From Acidobacteriaceae bacterium (GTDB taxonomy: Bacteria; Acidobacteriota; Terriglobia; Terriglobales; Acidobacteriaceae), in assembly GCA_030041045.1 (NCBI GenBank), contig JASHOQ010000078.1, positions 26,558-90,557 on the forward strand: a DNA stretch of 64,000 nucleotides. The letters run 5' to 3'. Positions 1 through 10,163 of the stretch are shown here, in pieces; position 1 is the stretch's first letter; every line of letters begins with the position of its first letter. The notes beneath the pieces are model-generated. The model searched no databases, had not been told where the DNA came from, and was given only the letters and a program-made list of their open reading frames with translations. A program made the translations under genes and the position numbers.

Positions 1-4
1 GATC

Positions 5-29
5 ACTGACCCCTGATCCCTGAACCCTG
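5..29. repeat. degenerate 7-nt tandem repeat
   Basis: Three consecutive heptamers of the form TGANCCC (TGACCCC, TGATCCC, TGAACCC) end just before a T6 run at 30-35. They lie upstream of rpsB, probably in the 3' flank of a gene outside the window. The form resembles the TGACTCGC octamers found elsewhere in the window. Confidence 0.6.
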
Positions 30-100
30 TTTTTTCACTTTCCCCGCAAGGGGCATCAATCCCGGCCGGAGCCGGCGATGCAATTCAACAAGGAGGACCA

Positions 101-964
<864 letters not shown>

Positions 965-995
965 CCGAATCGTGCGCGCGAGCGCACGCAAAAAC

Positions 996-1033
996 AAGCG
1001 TGGCCGCTCGGGCGTTTGCCACGCTTTTCTTTT
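996..1033 (+). terminator. intercistronic terminator/attenuator between rpsB and tsf
   Basis: AAGCGTGGC (996-1004) pairs perfectly with GCCACGCTT (1018-1026) and is followed by TTTCTTTT. It lies inside the rpsB-tsf gap, so it is expected to terminate part of the transcripts and lower tsf relative to rpsB. Confidence 0.8.
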
Positions 1034-1128
1034 GCCGCCCGCGTCCGCGGCCCGAGTGGATGCCTGCGACCCACACTTTGAAGGAACCAACCGATCGATA
1101 AGGCTGAATGTCAGCCGGGAAACGAGAG

Positions 1129-1785
1129 ATGACGACAGTGAGCGAAAAGATCGCACCCAGCCTGGTGAAGGAATTACGCGAGAAGTCCGGCGCGCCCATG
1201 GGAGACTGCCTGAAAGCTCTGCAGGAGGTCAAGGGCGACCTCGAAGAGGCCTTCGTGGTGCTGCGCAAGCGCGGCATGGCCTCAGCGCAGAAGAAGGCCG
1301 CGCGCACCACCAACGAAGGCCTGGTGGGCACCTACATTCATGCCGGCGGCAAGATCGGCGTGCTGGTGGAGCTGAACTGCGAGAGCGATTTCGTGGCCCG
1401 GACGGCGGATTTCCAGGAGCTGCTCAAGGAGATCGCCATGCACATTGCCGCCAGCGACCCGCGCTACGTGAAGCGCGAGGACGTGACCGCTGCCGATCTC
1501 GAGCGCGAAAAGGACATCTACCGCGCGCAGGCCGCCTCCACCGGCAAACCGGAAAAGGTGATCGCGCAGATCGTCGAAGGCAAAATGACGAAGTTCTACG
1601 AGGAAGTCTGCCTGCTGGAGCAGCCCTTCATCAAGGACCAGGCGGTGACCATCAAGGAGCTGATCGCGCAGAAGGTGGCCAAGCTGGGCGAAAACATCAC
1701 CGTGCGCCGCTTTGCGCGCTTCAAGGTGGGCGCGCCGGACTGGACGGTGGCGCAGACCAAGGCCATGGAAGGCCAGGCCGAGTAG
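1129..1785 (+). CDS. tsf: translation elongation factor Ts
   Basis: EF-Ts, the guanine-nucleotide exchange factor for EF-Tu. It carries the N-terminal UBA-like segment (VKELREKSGAPMGDCLKAL) and the EF-Ts core motif CESDFVARTADFQELL. With the ATG at 1129 the protein is 218 aa and begins MTTVSEK, the position where family members usually begin. An in-frame ATG at 1108 would add seven residues (MSAGKRE). Neither start has a strong Shine-Dalgarno. It lies 164 bases after rpsB, downstream of an internal hairpin, and is closed by a strong terminator. Confidence 0.96.
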   Translation: MTTVSEKIAPSLVKELREKSGAPMGDCLKALQEVKGDLEEAFVVLRKRGMASAQKKAARTTNEGLVGTYIHAGGKIGVLVELNCESDFVARTADFQELLKEIAMHIAASDPRYVKREDVTAADLEREKDIYRAQAASTGKPEKVIAQIVEGKMTKFYEEVCLLEQPFIKDQAVTIKELIAQKVAKLGENITVRRFARFKVGAPDWTVAQTKAMEGQAE

Positions 1786-1808
1786 AAGCCGCAGCCAACA
1801 GCATTAGG

Positions 1809-1840
1809 AGCCCTCCGGTCAGCCGGAGGGCTTTTTCTTT
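1809..1840 (+). terminator. rho-independent terminator after tsf
   Basis: AGCCCTCCGG (1809-1818) and CCGGAGGGCT (1823-1832) form a perfect 10-bp stem with a TCAG loop, followed by TTTCTTTT. Confidence 0.92.
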
Positions 1841-1978
1841 TGGCCGCGTTTTGCCGACTATTTCCCCTCCAAAGCGCATAATGGTTGCAGTGCAAAATTT
1901 CGCCCGGCCTCGCCCCTCGCCCCATCCTTTCGCGATCTCTGTGAAAGCGTGGGAAGGCGCCGCTCTTGGCGCCGGCAC

Positions 1979-2042
1979 GCTGACTCGCCAACTCGCCCGC
2001 TTGCCGAATCGCGAACTCGCCAGCTCGCGAACTCGCCAACCG
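1979..2042. repeat. 8-nt period degenerate tandem repeat (TGACTCGC family)
   Basis: Seven consecutive octamers: TGACTCGC, CAACTCGC, CCGCTTGC, CGAATCGC, GAACTCGC, CAGCTCGC, GAACTCGC. The stretch sits in the roughly 500-bp gap between the convergent tsf and porin genes. The rest of the gap (1841-2249) holds a GGCGCC-flanked hairpin near 1955-1972 and nothing else recognisable. Confidence 0.85.
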
Positions 2043-2223
2043 TTGCCGATGGAAGAATTTAAGCATTATCCCCTTTAGAATCAGGATTTTAGCGCAAATA
2101 ACTCCTCCCTAACCCATTCTCTATCAGGAATTTAGCCCCAAAGACCGGGGGAGGGGGGTACCATGTGCCGGTTACCTGCACCGCGTTCTTGAGGCTCCCA
2201 GTCCGGCATGACCAAAAACGGAA

Positions 2224-2245
2224 GGGCAGCCCGGTTAGGCTGCCC
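2224..2245 (-). terminator. probable terminator of the porin gene
   Basis: GGGCAGCC (2224-2231) and GGCTGCCC (2238-2245) form an 8-bp stem. Read on the minus strand it is followed by TTCCGTTTTT, a plausible but imperfect rho-independent terminator 40 bases after the porin stop. Confidence 0.6.
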
Positions 2246-2254
2246 CTCGCTGAC

Positions 2255-2286
2255 TTGCTGACTCGCTGTCTCGCTGACTCGCCGCC
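2255..2286. repeat. TGACTCGC octamer array at the porin stop codon
   Basis: Four octamers in strict 8-nt register (TGACTTGC, TGACTCGC, TGTCTCGC, TGACTCGC) directly abut the stop codon of the porin gene at 2287. Confidence 0.85.
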
Positions 2287-4161
2287 CTACGGCAGGTAGT
2301 ATCGGAACGAGGTGAACACCATGTTGTCGTCGCCATGCGCGCCGCTCGAGGGGTTCAGCGTGCCGCCCGCACCCGACCAGAGGTCGCGGCGGATCAGGCT
2401 GTACTGCAGGCCCTGGCGCAGACGGCCCTTGGGGCCGGCGACGATGTTGTACCACCACCCGGCCGTGAACTCCTGCACGTCCTTGTTGTTGCCTTTGCAG
2501 CCGTTTGTCGAGTTGCCCGGCGTGGTTGGATCGGAGGTCGGGAAGGAAGTAGTGGACGCGGGCTCGATTTCGCAGCCCGACATATCGGCGTTGTAGGCGC
2601 CGTAGCCCACGGTCTTGCCGAAGAGAGTGTCGCCCGTAACCGTGTCCACCTGCCAATCGCGTGCCACGTAGTCGCCGCCGTAGTTGAAGTATGTCGTCAG
2701 GCGGCTGGTGGGGTTCACTTCCAGCGTGCCCAGAGCGGAGAATGCGTGAATGGGCGAAATGACCCCGTCGGGACGAAGCGTGACGTCGGTGATGGTCGAG
2801 GAGCCATAGCGGCCCACGCCCGCACCCCACAGGCCCTTCAGCCCGATGGTGATCTTCTTGGTGCCCAGCGGTGCGCGGAAGCCGCCGCCCAGGCCGCCGC
2901 TCCACACCGTGTTGTTGCAGGGCGTGGTGGTGCTGCCGCAGACTGCCTGGCTGGCGATGGCGGTCGCCGAGGGATAGATGCGATCGCGGAAGGAGCGCCC
3001 GATGCCGAAGACCTCCCAGTGGCCCCAGCCCGGTTCCACCGCGATCTTGGCGATGAAGTCCGGCGTCAGGTTAAAGGAGTAGTTGACCAGGTTCGCCCCG
3101 GCGGCGCTCTCTGCAGCGTTGTACAGGCCGCCGTTGGTGCCCGCCGAGCCCAGCAGGATGTTGGTGGGCAGGTTCTGCCCGCCCGGGTTCAGGGTCTCCG
3201 CGTTCTCCGCCGAAATGCCGAGGAAGAAGGCCTTGCCAAAATCCTTGCTCACGCGGAAGCTCTCCTGCCGCGTCCACACGAAGCCGGCTTCGTACTGTGC
3301 GTCGATGGTCGCCGGCAGAATCTCCGTGCCGCGCGTGAGCCCCTGCGTGGTCTCCGTGGCCAATGACCATCCCTGGCCGCCGGAGAAATCCCAGCCGCTG
3401 GCGGTCTTGGCGTCTGCCCACAACTGGCGCTGGCGCATGGTGTAGCTGTTCGACTGGTTGTTGTTCGAGGTGGTGCCGGAGCTCAGCCAGTCAGCCTCGT
3501 AGTAGCCACTCAAGGTCACGCTGGGCAGCTTGCCTGTAGCTTTCAAAGCGGCGCGCGACTGGCGGCCGCTGGCGAAGAACTCGCTCAGGTTGTAAGCCTC
3601 GGAATTTGCAAGCGGAACACCCGTAAACGCGGTGTTGATGTCGCCGGCGGTAGCGGCGCTGCGCCACACCGTTTCACCCGCCAGGAAGCTGCCCGCCGGC
3701 GAGAGCGTAATTCCCTTGTAGTAGAGCGCATCGGGATTGGTGATCTGAGTCTTGATGGAGTTGGTTTCCTCGGTGAGCGAAGAAACCACGGCCGCGTTGG
3801 CCGACTTCATGTCGTTCACCGTGGTCTGGAGCGTGGAGACCGCGGTCTGATTCTCAGTGAAAGCCTGCTGCTGCGCATCCACCGCAGCCTGGGCTTTGGC
3901 CGCCGCCGCCTGCGCATCCGTTGCGGCCTGCTGCGCCTGCTGCAGCTGCGCGTCCTTGTCGGCCAGGCTTTGCTTGAGCGCGTCAATCTGGCTCTGCATC
4001 TGCTGGCGCAGCTGGTCGATCTGCTCCTGCACGGAAGGCCCTGGAGGCGCGGCTTCCACGTGGTGCTTCCTTGGCGGGGGTGCGTCCTGGGCGTGGATGC
4101 AGGAAACAACGAGACCGGCTGCAAGCATTGCCGCGGCAGCCGCATGGAGTTTGAATTTCAT
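2287..4161 (-). CDS. outer-membrane porin with N-terminal coiled coil (DcaP-like)
   Basis: Predicted outer-membrane beta-barrel of 624 aa. The start at 4161 (MKFKLHAAAAAMLAAG) gives a typical signal peptide ending near IHAQ; the longer open frame has no such signal. Residues about 35-125 form a Gln/Ala/Leu-rich coiled coil (LRQQMQSQIDALKQSLADK). The rest is Gly/aromatic-rich alternating sequence ending FRYYLP, an aromatic-containing barrel end. A coiled coil plus barrel resembles DcaP/OprP-type porins, so diffusion of small solutes is the likely role; the substrate cannot be read from the sequence. It is monocistronic. A TGACTCGC octamer array lies right after its stop. Confidence 0.8.
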   Translation of the reverse strand: MKFKLHAAAAAMLAAGLVVSCIHAQDAPPPRKHHVEAAPPGPSVQEQIDQLRQQMQSQIDALKQSLADKDAQLQQAQQAATDAQAAAAKAQAAVDAQQQAFTENQTAVSTLQTTVNDMKSANAAVVSSLTEETNSIKTQITNPDALYYKGITLSPAGSFLAGETVWRSAATAGDINTAFTGVPLANSEAYNLSEFFASGRQSRAALKATGKLPSVTLSGYYEADWLSSGTTSNNNQSNSYTMRQRQLWADAKTASGWDFSGGQGWSLATETTQGLTRGTEILPATIDAQYEAGFVWTRQESFRVSKDFGKAFFLGISAENAETLNPGGQNLPTNILLGSAGTNGGLYNAAESAAGANLVNYSFNLTPDFIAKIAVEPGWGHWEVFGIGRSFRDRIYPSATAIASQAVCGSTTTPCNNTVWSGGLGGGFRAPLGTKKITIGLKGLWGAGVGRYGSSTITDVTLRPDGVISPIHAFSALGTLEVNPTSRLTTYFNYGGDYVARDWQVDTVTGDTLFGKTVGYGAYNADMSGCEIEPASTTSFPTSDPTTPGNSTNGCKGNNKDVQEFTAGWWYNIVAGPKGRLRQGLQYSLIRRDLWSGAGGTLNPSSGAHGDDNMVFTSFRYYLP

Positions 4162-4620
4162 CGGGCCTCTCTTTCCTCTCAGGTCAGTTTGTTGGCGCAA
4201 AACCAATTGCTGCGGTGCATGCGAGCATTCGCGTCCGTACTTCGGCAAGGCATGCTCCGCACGGGCTTTTCCACGGCTCCGCCCACAGTGTTTCCGTTCA
4301 TGCGATCGCTGTTCCATGCCGATCGAACACCGGGCAACATCCATGTTGGAAAGCAGTAAAAAATGGAATGCGGAAAAACTCCGTGCGGACTTCCAACGTG
4401 AAAGCAATGGGGAGTGCTTCGAGCTGGTGAAGCGTTGCCTTGCCGCTTCCGAATCCAAGACTCGCAGAGCAAGATTAAGATTTGACGAATTCACATATTT
4501 TTCACAATGCAAGCCGCGCGCACAGAGGCGTCTGCGCGCGTGCTGAAATTCATTTTGCTTTAACGGGAATCAAGCGCTCGCGCAGTTTTAGGGCGCAAGC
4601 AGCCTCAGGTGAGGCGCCAG
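4162..4620. other. intergenic region upstream of the porin
   Basis: Gap of 459 bases between the PIG-L stop and the porin start, both minus strand. It holds an inverted repeat GTTGGAA (4345-4351) / TTCCAAC (4391-4397) and a small palindrome CAACAT-CC-ATGTTG (4336-4349), possible operator or leader elements of the porin. No supported gene was seen. Confidence 0.5.
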
Positions 4621-7497
4621 TCAGCGGCGCTCCGGTTCTTTGCCCGCGCTCAGCAGATTCGCAAGAATGCGGTACGCGCCCGGGACGAGCTCAGGGAACT
4701 GGCGATAGAGAGCGAAGGCCACATAAATGTACGTCCCCTTTCCCGGATGAGCCATCAGCAGGCCGCCGCGCTGGGGATCTTGGCCGGGATCGGCAGTTTC
4801 AGTGAGAGCGGTGTAGCCGGGATCCCAACTGTCGAGGAAAGAATGGCCGCGCTCCTCGAACCATCCGTCGAAATCGGCCTCGGTGATCGTGTTGGGCCAG
4901 GAGAGCAGCGGGTTCGCAGCATCGAGGAGCTTGACCGGCGCGCGCTCGTCGACCACGCGCTCGGCCATGCGCCCCATGGAAAGCGGCAGCGGGGCGGGAA
5001 AGTTGCCGCTCTGGTATTCGACCACCATGGTGCCGCCCTGGCGGACGAACTCCTCGAGCCGCGGTTGCGCTGCGCCGAGCGCGGGACGCGTGGAGTAGGC
5101 GCGAATGCCCACAACGAGCACGTTCCACTGGGAGAGATCGCCGGATGCGAGCTCCTCGTCGGAGAGAAGGTGCGGCTCGGCGCCCAGGGCCGCGATGGCG
5201 TCTGGCACCGTGTCGCCGGTTCCCATGATGTAGCCGATGCGCAGGCCGGGCGCGAGCTTTACGTCGATCTTGCGCGTTCTGAGCGTGGCCGGCTTGTACT
5301 GGTTGTACGGGCGCAGGCCGGGATAGCTCACGTTATGCCAGCCGGCCGAGTAGTCGTGCCCGCCGGCGTGCGCAACGGCGCGGATGGTATAGGCGCCGGG
5401 GCCGACATGGGGTGCGGTGACTTCAAAGGCAAGCGGCATGGAATCGCCCGCGCTCGTGAAATGGAACGCGCGCTCGGCGGGATCGGAGCGCCAGCCCTGG
5501 GGAAGCTCGAGGGTGACGGTCCCTTCGGCCGCGCTCTGCGCGTGGAGGATGACGTTGACGGGCAGAGGAGAACCGTCCAGCGGAAGAATGCGCGCCTCGG
5601 GCTGGACGGTGACGCCGATCTTCGGCGTGACCACCAGCGGCTCGTAGACGCCGCCGACGCCGGTGACGCGCTGGAGCGTCTGCACCACCTTGCCCAGGCG
5701 GATGGGCACGCCATCGAAGGTGAACTCGACCCACGCAGCCAGCGGATAGGGCGCGAACGACCGCTCACGCCAGGCTTCGTTGGCGATGTCATAGTAAGGC
5801 TGCTCGGTCGTCGGCCGCGTGAAAAAAGGCTGCGTGGGCTGCGCGTCCGCGGGCACGCGCAGATGGAAGGTTGCGTCCGTCGTCGGGCCGTTCGCCTGCG
5901 CCGATTCGGGCCCTCCCTGTTTCCACGGCTCGCTCGTCTGGCTCTCAAACCAGGTCTTCAGCACGCGCACCTGATCGGTAGCGCTGTAGGTGTGCATGCG
6001 CACGGCAAACTCCTCACCGGGAGAAACGCTGCGCTGTGTCTCGTCAGCCGTTCCACCGCGGCCGGAACCGCCGGATTGGCCTCCTCCGGAGCGCGTGGTG
6101 AAGGCGATCATATCGAACCCCAGCAGATCGGCGAGGGCGCGTTGAAACTGATCGATCTTAGCGCCCAGTTCGAGCTCGAGGCCTGCCTTCGACTCGGCGT
6201 CAAGATCGCCGGCGGCGATGCGCGCATAAAGGTCGAGGGTCTGGCGATAAATCGGGGCCAGCTTGTGAGCACCCTCTACGCCGGACTGATTTTTGCAGTC
6301 GTCAGCAAATGCGTTCACGCCGCTCTGAATTTTTCGCAGGCCGTCGGTCAGCCACGTGGGGGCGGCCGGACCCGCGATGCGCGCCAGACCCGCAAGACGC
6401 GTGTCGATGCTCACCAGCGGGTTCGAGAAAAGGCCGCCGGGTTCCCCGTGGATGTTAGGAGATTGCTGCGCCTCAGGCACAACCGCCCACAGGTGATACT
6501 CGGTCGTGTCCGGGCCGGCGAGCGCGGGGCTTGCGCCGCCATATTGCGATTTCTGCTCACCCCACCCTTCGCGCGCAATCTGCACATAGGTGCGGCCGAG
6601 CACCGGGTCCCATGCGCCGTCGGACATGGATGCATCCGCGGAAAGGCTGCTGCTCGACTCCCCGGTGACGTAGTTTTGAAATTTTGCCGGCGCCCATTTG
6701 CCGGTTGCGTAATCGAAGATGCCCTTGTCCGTCACCGGCGCAAACGGCATGCGCGAGTAAACCGCGAGCGGCTGCCAGGGCTCGATTCCGTTCCTGAGCT
6801 GCTCAGGAAAAACCTTGGGATCGCCGGCAGCCTTGAAGGCCTCCTGCGCAATTTCGCCGGAGACCTGGTGATGTCCATGGCCGTCAGAGACGCCACCGAC
6901 AAAGGTGGAGATGATCACCTGCGGCCGCACCATGCGCACGGCCAGTACCGCGTCATAGAGCACGCGGTCGTGGCCCCATTGCGCGAACGACTCTTCCTGC
7001 GTTTTGGAAAAGCCGAAGTCGGCCTCCGTGCCCCAGAGCTGCGTAGCGCCGTAGTATTCGTCGGCCTTGAGCAGCTCGTTGGTGCGGATCAGCCCCAGGG
7101 CGTCGTACTCCTCGGCCGACATCGCGTTCTGGCCGCCCTCGCCGCGCGTGAGCGTGAGCAGCGAAACACGCACACCCATGCCGCGCGAGAGATACGTCAT
7201 CAACGATCCGTCTTCATCGTCGGGATGGGCCACGATCACAAGCACGCTGGCCGTCGTGCCCAGCCGCTTGAGCGTCTGCTCTAGATCGGCCTGGCCGCGG
7301 TCCATCGCCAGAGGGAGAGCCTCGGTCTGCGGCTCGGGCAGCGCCACCTGGGAAAGCTCGTTCTCCGCGGTCGTGGGCGCGGCCTGCTGCGCACCCAGTT
7401 GCTGCGCACCCAGTTGCTGCGCACTTTGCCCCGAGTAGAGCGGAACGGCCAGAGCCGCGCAGGCGATGACAGAGTGCAGTCGAATGGGAGGGACCAT
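4621..7497 (-). CDS. exported PIG-L family deacetylase with NEW3-like and GATase-like domains
   Basis: Large (958 aa) zinc-dependent deacetylase of the PIG-L/LmbE type, which removes N-acetyl groups from glycan or glycoside substrates. The start at 7497 (MVPPIRLHSVIACAALAVPL) yields a signal peptide. A QQLGA repeat follows near residues 27-37. The metal motif AHPDDE is at about 90-95, followed by LTRGEGGQNA, and the second metal-binding site SDGHGHHQVSG near 210. The middle part (about 590-690) resembles a NEW3 Ig-like domain. The C-terminus (LVVGIRAYSTRPAL, then GGTMVVEYQSG) looks like a class I amidotransferase-like fold. The start lies within the 5' region of the divergent permease gene, so regulatory sequences may overlap. 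The substrate is unknown. Confidence 0.85.
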   Translation of the reverse strand: MVPPIRLHSVIACAALAVPLYSGQSAQQLGAQQLGAQQAAPTTAENELSQVALPEPQTEALPLAMDRGQADLEQTLKRLGTTASVLVIVAHPDDEDGSLMTYLSRGMGVRVSLLTLTRGEGGQNAMSAEEYDALGLIRTNELLKADEYYGATQLWGTEADFGFSKTQEESFAQWGHDRVLYDAVLAVRMVRPQVIISTFVGGVSDGHGHHQVSGEIAQEAFKAAGDPKVFPEQLRNGIEPWQPLAVYSRMPFAPVTDKGIFDYATGKWAPAKFQNYVTGESSSSLSADASMSDGAWDPVLGRTYVQIAREGWGEQKSQYGGASPALAGPDTTEYHLWAVVPEAQQSPNIHGEPGGLFSNPLVSIDTRLAGLARIAGPAAPTWLTDGLRKIQSGVNAFADDCKNQSGVEGAHKLAPIYRQTLDLYARIAAGDLDAESKAGLELELGAKIDQFQRALADLLGFDMIAFTTRSGGGQSGGSGRGGTADETQRSVSPGEEFAVRMHTYSATDQVRVLKTWFESQTSEPWKQGGPESAQANGPTTDATFHLRVPADAQPTQPFFTRPTTEQPYYDIANEAWRERSFAPYPLAAWVEFTFDGVPIRLGKVVQTLQRVTGVGGVYEPLVVTPKIGVTVQPEARILPLDGSPLPVNVILHAQSAAEGTVTLELPQGWRSDPAERAFHFTSAGDSMPLAFEVTAPHVGPGAYTIRAVAHAGGHDYSAGWHNVSYPGLRPYNQYKPATLRTRKIDVKLAPGLRIGYIMGTGDTVPDAIAALGAEPHLLSDEELASGDLSQWNVLVVGIRAYSTRPALGAAQPRLEEFVRQGGTMVVEYQSGNFPAPLPLSMGRMAERVVDERAPVKLLDAANPLLSWPNTITEADFDGWFEERGHSFLDSWDPGYTALTETADPGQDPQRGGLLMAHPGKGTYIYVAFALYRQFPELVPGAYRILANLLSAGKEPERR
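7384..7425. repeat. 15-bp tandem repeat in the PIG-L N-terminal linker
   Basis: The 15-mer CACCCAGTTGCTGCG occurs twice in tandem with a partial third copy, encoding the repeat LGAQQ after the signal peptide. An in-frame slippage repeat. Confidence 0.8.
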
Positions 7498-7537
7498 GCT
7501 CCAAGCCAGTGTACAATCCGTTGAGCGTAACGGCTTC

Positions 7538-8965
7538 ATGGCCATCCTTCCGCCCACATCCGCGAGCCGCGATCCTCTCGCCCGGCGCATTGGCCTGCGC
7601 TCGGCGGTGCTGTTCAACATGCTGGAGATGATCGGCGTGGGCCCGTTCATCACCATGCCGCTGGTGATTGCCGCAGCGGGCTTCCGGCTCTCCGTGTGGG
7701 CGTGGGTGCTGGGCGCGGGCCTGGCCGTTGCCGACGGCCTGGTGTGGGCGGAGCTGGGCGCGGCTCTCCCGCGCGCCGGCGGATCGTACGCGTATCTGCG
7801 CGAGATCTACGGGCCGCGCGGAGCAGGCAACTGGCTGAGTTTTCTTTATGTGTGGCAGGTGAGCTTTACCGCGCCGCTCTCCATCGCTTCGGGCTGCATT
7901 GGACTTTCGGGCTTTCTTGCCGTTTTCTGGCCCGGTCTGGACAGCGCGCCGTTTGCCGCGTGGCCCGCGCTGCACTATGCGAACTTTGCCGCGGCGGGGG
8001 CGTGCGTGTTTGTGACCGCGCTGCTCTACCGCAACCTGGGTTCCATCGTGCGCCTGGCCTGGGTGCTCTTTGCCGGGGTGATGGCGGCGCTGGCCGGCGT
8101 AATCGTCTCCGGCTTTGCGCACGCGGCGCAAACCGGAGGCTGGCACATGCCCGCGGCGCCGCCCCTCGGCTTCATCGCGGCGCGCAACGGGCTCGCGCAG
8201 GCGACGCTGCTGGCCACTTACTGCTACTGGGGCTACTACAACATCAGCTTTCTGGGCAGCGAGGTGCGCCGGCCGGAGAAGACCATTCCGCGCGCCATCC
8301 TGGTCTCCGTGCTGCTGGTGGCGGCTTTCTACGTAACCATGAATCTGGCCGTGCTGCCCTCGCTGCATGACGCCGCGGCCCACGCGGCTGAAAGTGCGGC
8401 TCTGCGCGTGCAGCTTGTGGCCGACATTGCGCGGTCGGCCTTTGGGCGATGGGCTGGGTACACCATTGCCGCGCTCATTGTGTGGACCGCGTTCGCGTCG
8501 GTGTTTTCGCTGCTGCTCGGCTACTCGCGCGTGCCTTACGCGGCGGCGCGCGACGGCAATTTTTTCCGCTTTTTGGACAAGATTCATCCTCAGCACGGAA
8601 TCCCCCACCGCTCCCTGGTGTCGCTGGGCGCGATGGGATTTGTCTTCTGCTTTTTCTCGCTCCAGCAAGTGATCACGCTGCTGGTGATCACGCGCATCGT
8701 GCTGCAGTTTTCACTGCAACAGGCGGGCGTGATGCTGCTGCGCGTGCAGCGGCCGGAGCTGGAGCGGCCGTTTCGCATGCCGCTTTATCCCCTGCCGCCG
8801 CTAGCGGCCATGGCCGGCTTCCTTTTTCTTCTCGTCTATCGGCAGCACGCGCTGTGGGGGTTGGCGGTCGCGGCGGGCATCGGGGCCGCGGGAACGGCGA
8901 TCTACCTTGTGCGCGCGTGGCAGCTCAGGGAGTGGCCGTTTGCGGCGCGTTCGTCGCCGGGTTGA
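7538..8965 (+). CDS. APC superfamily amino-acid permease
   Basis: Inner-membrane secondary transporter of about 475 aa with roughly 12 hydrophobic segments. The first helix (VLFNMLEMIGVGPFITMPLV) carries the GVGPFI-type glycine motif of APC transporters, and ELGAALPRAGGSYAYLREIYG is the conserved loop after helix 2. The start at 7538 (MAILPPTSASRDPLARRIGL) is chosen by family alignment; no strong Shine-Dalgarno is visible, and an in-frame ATG at 7496 is possible. Such proteins usually import amino acids or amines by proton symport or exchange. It is divergent from the PIG-L gene with almost no spacing. The substrate is not predictable. Confidence 0.9.
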   Translation: MAILPPTSASRDPLARRIGLRSAVLFNMLEMIGVGPFITMPLVIAAAGFRLSVWAWVLGAGLAVADGLVWAELGAALPRAGGSYAYLREIYGPRGAGNWLSFLYVWQVSFTAPLSIASGCIGLSGFLAVFWPGLDSAPFAAWPALHYANFAAAGACVFVTALLYRNLGSIVRLAWVLFAGVMAALAGVIVSGFAHAAQTGGWHMPAAPPLGFIAARNGLAQATLLATYCYWGYYNISFLGSEVRRPEKTIPRAILVSVLLVAAFYVTMNLAVLPSLHDAAAHAAESAALRVQLVADIARSAFGRWAGYTIAALIVWTAFASVFSLLLGYSRVPYAAARDGNFFRFLDKIHPQHGIPHRSLVSLGAMGFVFCFFSLQQVITLLVITRIVLQFSLQQAGVMLLRVQRPELERPFRMPLYPLPPLAAMAGFLFLLVYRQHALWGLAVAAGIGAAGTAIYLVRAWQLREWPFAARSSPG

Positions 8966-9106
8966 GGCGAGGAGTCGGTTCCCCTGGCGCGGATGCGCAC
9001 GCCACTGCAGGTAGCCCTGCTGCACAAACAATCCGGCGCGCGTCTGTAACTTCGCTGCCCTTCCAGGTGTCTAATACTTGTAGCGCTCCCATGCGCGAGG
9101 TCGCCT

Positions 9107-10087
9107 ATGCTGATCGGCAAGCCGCCTGACATTCCGTCCTCCGAAATTACGCCCCCAAGCGCCTATCGCGAGTTCATGAACCGGCGCCGATTCCTGAAGG
9201 GCGCTGCCGCCGCGGGCGCAGCGGCGCTGGCGGCCGACCGCGTGGCCCGGCTGATTGAGCCGGGCAGAGTGGCCTTTGCTGAAACCAAGCTGCAGACCGT
9301 GCCGAGTCCGCTGACGACGACCGGAGAACAGCTGACCAGCTTCGAAGACATCACGCACTACAACAACTTTTACGAGTTCGGCGTGGACAAGGGCGATCCG
9401 GCGAAGAATGCCGGCGGGCTGCCCACGCGCCCGTGGACCGTGAAGGTGGAAGGCAAAGTGGCCAAACCGCTCACCTTCTCCATCGACGATCTGCTCAAGC
9501 TGCGTCCCCTCGAGGATCGCGTGTACCGGCACCGGTGCGTGGAAGCGTGGAGCATGGTGATTCCCTGGGTGGGCTACTCGCTTTCGGAGTTCATCAAGCA
9601 ATGCGATCCGCTGCCCAGCGCCAAGTACGTGCAGTTCCTCTCCTATTTCGACCGCCATGTGGAGAAATGGTCGGGCGAATCGACCATCTTCTGGCCGTAC
9701 AGCGAAGGCCTGCGCATGGATGAGGCCATGAATCCGCTCACGCTGCTCACCTTCGGGCTCTATGGCGACACGCTGCCCAACCAGGATGGCGCGCCGGTGC
9801 GCGTCGTGGTGCCGTGGAAGTACGGCTTCAAATCCGCCAAATCCGTCGTGACCGTCCGCTTCGTCGATAAACAGCCGTCCACCACCTGGAACGACATGGC
9901 CCCGAACGAATATGGCTTTTATTCGAACGTGAATCCGAGCGTCGATCATCCCCGCTGGAGCCAGAAGCGGGAGCGGCGCATCGGCCTGCCCTTTTACGCG
10001 CAGTGGCGCGACACGCTCATGTTCAATGGCTATGGAGACCAGGTAGCCTCGATGTATGCGGGCATGAACCTGCGCAGAGACTATTGA
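9107..10087 (+). CDS. msrP: protein-methionine-sulfoxide reductase catalytic subunit MsrP
   Basis: Periplasmic molybdopterin enzyme (YedY family), 326 aa, that repairs oxidised methionine in envelope proteins. The twin-arginine signal NRRRFLKG is at 25-32, so the folded cofactor-loaded enzyme is exported by Tat. The Mo-ligand cysteine is at about residue 144 in [15 protein letters not shown], and downstream segments such as [21 protein letters not shown] are typical of the family. The N-terminus has about 24 residues before the Tat motif; a shorter start (MNRRRFLKG) is possible, but GAGGT precedes 9107. The next gene encodes the haem membrane partner MsrQ, the standard pair. Confidence 0.96.
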   Translation: MLIGKPPDIPSSEITPPSAYREFMNRRRFLKGAAAAGAAALAADRVARLIEPGRVAFAETKLQTVPSPLTTTGEQLTSFEDITHYNNFYEFGVDKGDPAKNAGGLPTRPWTVKVEGKVAKPLTFSIDDLLKLRPLEDRVYRHRCVEAWSMVIPWVGYSLSEFIKQCDPLPSAKYVQFLSYFDRHVEKWSGESTIFWPYSEGLRMDEAMNPLTLLTFGLYGDTLPNQDGAPVRVVVPWKYGFKSAKSVVTVRFVDKQPSTTWNDMAPNEYGFYSNVNPSVDHPRWSQKRERRIGLPFYAQWRDTLMFNGYGDQVASMYAGMNLRRDY

Positions 10088-10163
10088 CGGCGCCGATGCC
10101 AGCCAGTCACACCTCCGGGACAAGCGGCCAGAGCGTGCGTCATTCCTCTCGGGCCGGACGGTT

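Noticed and set aside
4609..7284. Long open frame (about 890 codons) on the plus strand opposite the PIG-L gene
   Set aside because: It is the antisense shadow of a clear coding gene in high-GC DNA. Its composition (Arg/Gly/His rich) and lack of any family motif argue against a real protein.
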